Of a stretch of 48,841 nt of DNA, positions 48,393-48,841 are shown piece after piece. A program made the translations under genes and the position numbers. The notes below the pieces were generated by a model. That model was not told where the DNA came from. It saw only the letters and a list, made by a program, of their open reading frames with translations, and did no database searches. Numbering within the stretch: position 1 is the first letter of the stretch; each line of letters opens with the position of its first letter. This stretch comes from Phycisphaerae bacterium (GTDB lineage Bacteria; Planctomycetota; Phycisphaerae; UBA1845): contig JAGFJJ010000016.1 of the NCBI GenBank assembly GCA_024102815.1, positions 1-48,841 of the forward strand, read 5' to 3'.

Positions 48393-48841
48393 ATGCCCAA
48401 TCCGACATTGCCACTGCTGGGACGGGACCCGGCGATCGCCCTGGGCGGCACCAACCACGCCATCGGACTGCCCTACATCGGCTTCGACGACAGCGACCAG
48501 AGCAGCCCCACGATCATCGACAAGGTGGTCAGCGGGCAACTGCACACCTGGAACCTGCTGCTGCGTGCGGCGATGGGCGCCGCCGTGCAACTGGCGACCG
48601 GGCTGACGGTGCACGTCTTCGCGGCGAACTACCGCGTCGGCACGACGCGGCTCTACTTCGACGGCGGATCGATCAACGTGCCCAACTCTACGACCTCCTA
48701 CGTCTACCTCAACGACCAGGGAGCGCTGGCCGTCACCACGGGCGCCTTTCCCGCCGACGTGTTCCGCGTGGCGGTGGTGACCGCGGACGCGACGAAGATC
48801 ACGTCCATCGTCGACGCGCGGGCGGAGAACTACGGCATCGG
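48393..48841 (+). CDS. Partial tail-region protein, runs off the window
   Basis: Open from ATG 48393 to the edge, at least 149 codons: MPNPTLPLLGRDPAIALGGT, then NHAIGLPYIGFDDSDQSSPT and VYLNDQGALAVTTGAFPADV. Beta-rich, probably a tail or fibre component by position. The ribosome binding site is AAAAGAG. The C-terminus is missing, so no further assignment. Confidence 0.65.
   Translation, partial: MPNPTLPLLGRDPAIALGGTNHAIGLPYIGFDDSDQSSPTIIDKVVSGQLHTWNLLLRAAMGAAVQLATGLTVHVFAANYRVGTTRLYFDGGSINVPNSTTSYVYLNDQGALAVTTGAFPADVFRVAVVTADATKITSIVDARAENYGI

Larger units (their letters stand above)
15634..48841. mobile_element. Mu-like transposable prophage, right end outside window
   Basis: A replicative-transposition phage is shown by a MuA-type DDE transposase, an adjacent MuB-type ATPase and a head module in Mu order (DUF2730-like, winged helix, small and large terminase, DUF935 portal, gpF, protease, decoration, capsid, DUF1320, virion morphogenesis, DUF1834). 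Early genes run leftward from about 27.7 kb and late genes run rightward, so both arms point outward. The left boundary is inferred from the motif array at 15634-15800; the right end is not reached, so the target duplication cannot be checked. The head and tail genes that are visible are open over their expected lengths. Confidence 0.85.

Overview
The window is GC-rich bacterial chromosome (about 1-15.6 kb) followed by most of a Mu-like transposable prophage (about 15.6 kb to the right edge, where it runs off). Host gene content (glycogen phosphorylase, a plant-type 6-phosphofructokinase, ATP-type PEP carboxykinase, IspH, a tRNA-Ile2 needing lysidine) and codon use suggest a high-GC environmental bacterium. 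A planctomycete-like organism is my best guess, but it is an inference and not proven by any marker here.

Host part: a 59-aa lipoprotein, an ACT-domain regulator, a Na+/Ca2+ exchanger, an NtrC-type sigma-54 activator with a degraded receiver, a DksA-type zinc finger protein and tRNA-Ile(CAU). These are followed by a leftward run of central-carbon genes (glgP, pfk, pckA), then rightward ispH, a HAD hydrolase carrying an internal repeat insertion, a DUF2806-like gene of different base composition and a sugar-nucleotide epimerase-like gene.

Prophage part: the left terminus probably lies near 15.6-15.85 kb, where short motifs recur like transposase end-binding sites. A tightly coupled leftward early operon runs from a promoter/operator at about 27.72-27.76 kb down to 16.05 kb. 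It holds small regulators and zinc proteins, a MuA-type DDE transposase, a MuB-type ATPase, a GemA-like protein, an unknown barrel-like protein, a RecQ-family helicase and four unknown genes. Diverging from it, a rightward arm starts with a ribbon-helix-helix protein and continues through a lysis-like membrane cassette, DUF2730-like and winged-helix proteins, an Acb2/Tad1-type cyclic-nucleotide sponge (anti-CBASS/anti-Thoeris), terminase small and large subunits, DUF935 portal, gpF-like head protein, protease/scaffold, decoration and major capsid proteins, connector proteins, a short tape measure and tail proteins.

The most unusual feature is that the prophage is peppered with three short repeat families. 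A is an 8-nt unit GGCACGRA in tandem, B is a 7-nt unit GGCAAYR in tandem, and C is a CCCGGCAAGCCGGG palindrome usually nested inside A. They sit at many gene junctions and also, in frame, inside the transposase, RecQ, terminase and several other genes. There they supply linkers, N-terminal extensions, Shine-Dalgarno sequences and even start codons. Nearly all A and B copies point the same way along the prophage even though the genes diverge. Isolated A copies also occur in the host part, in the opposite orientation.
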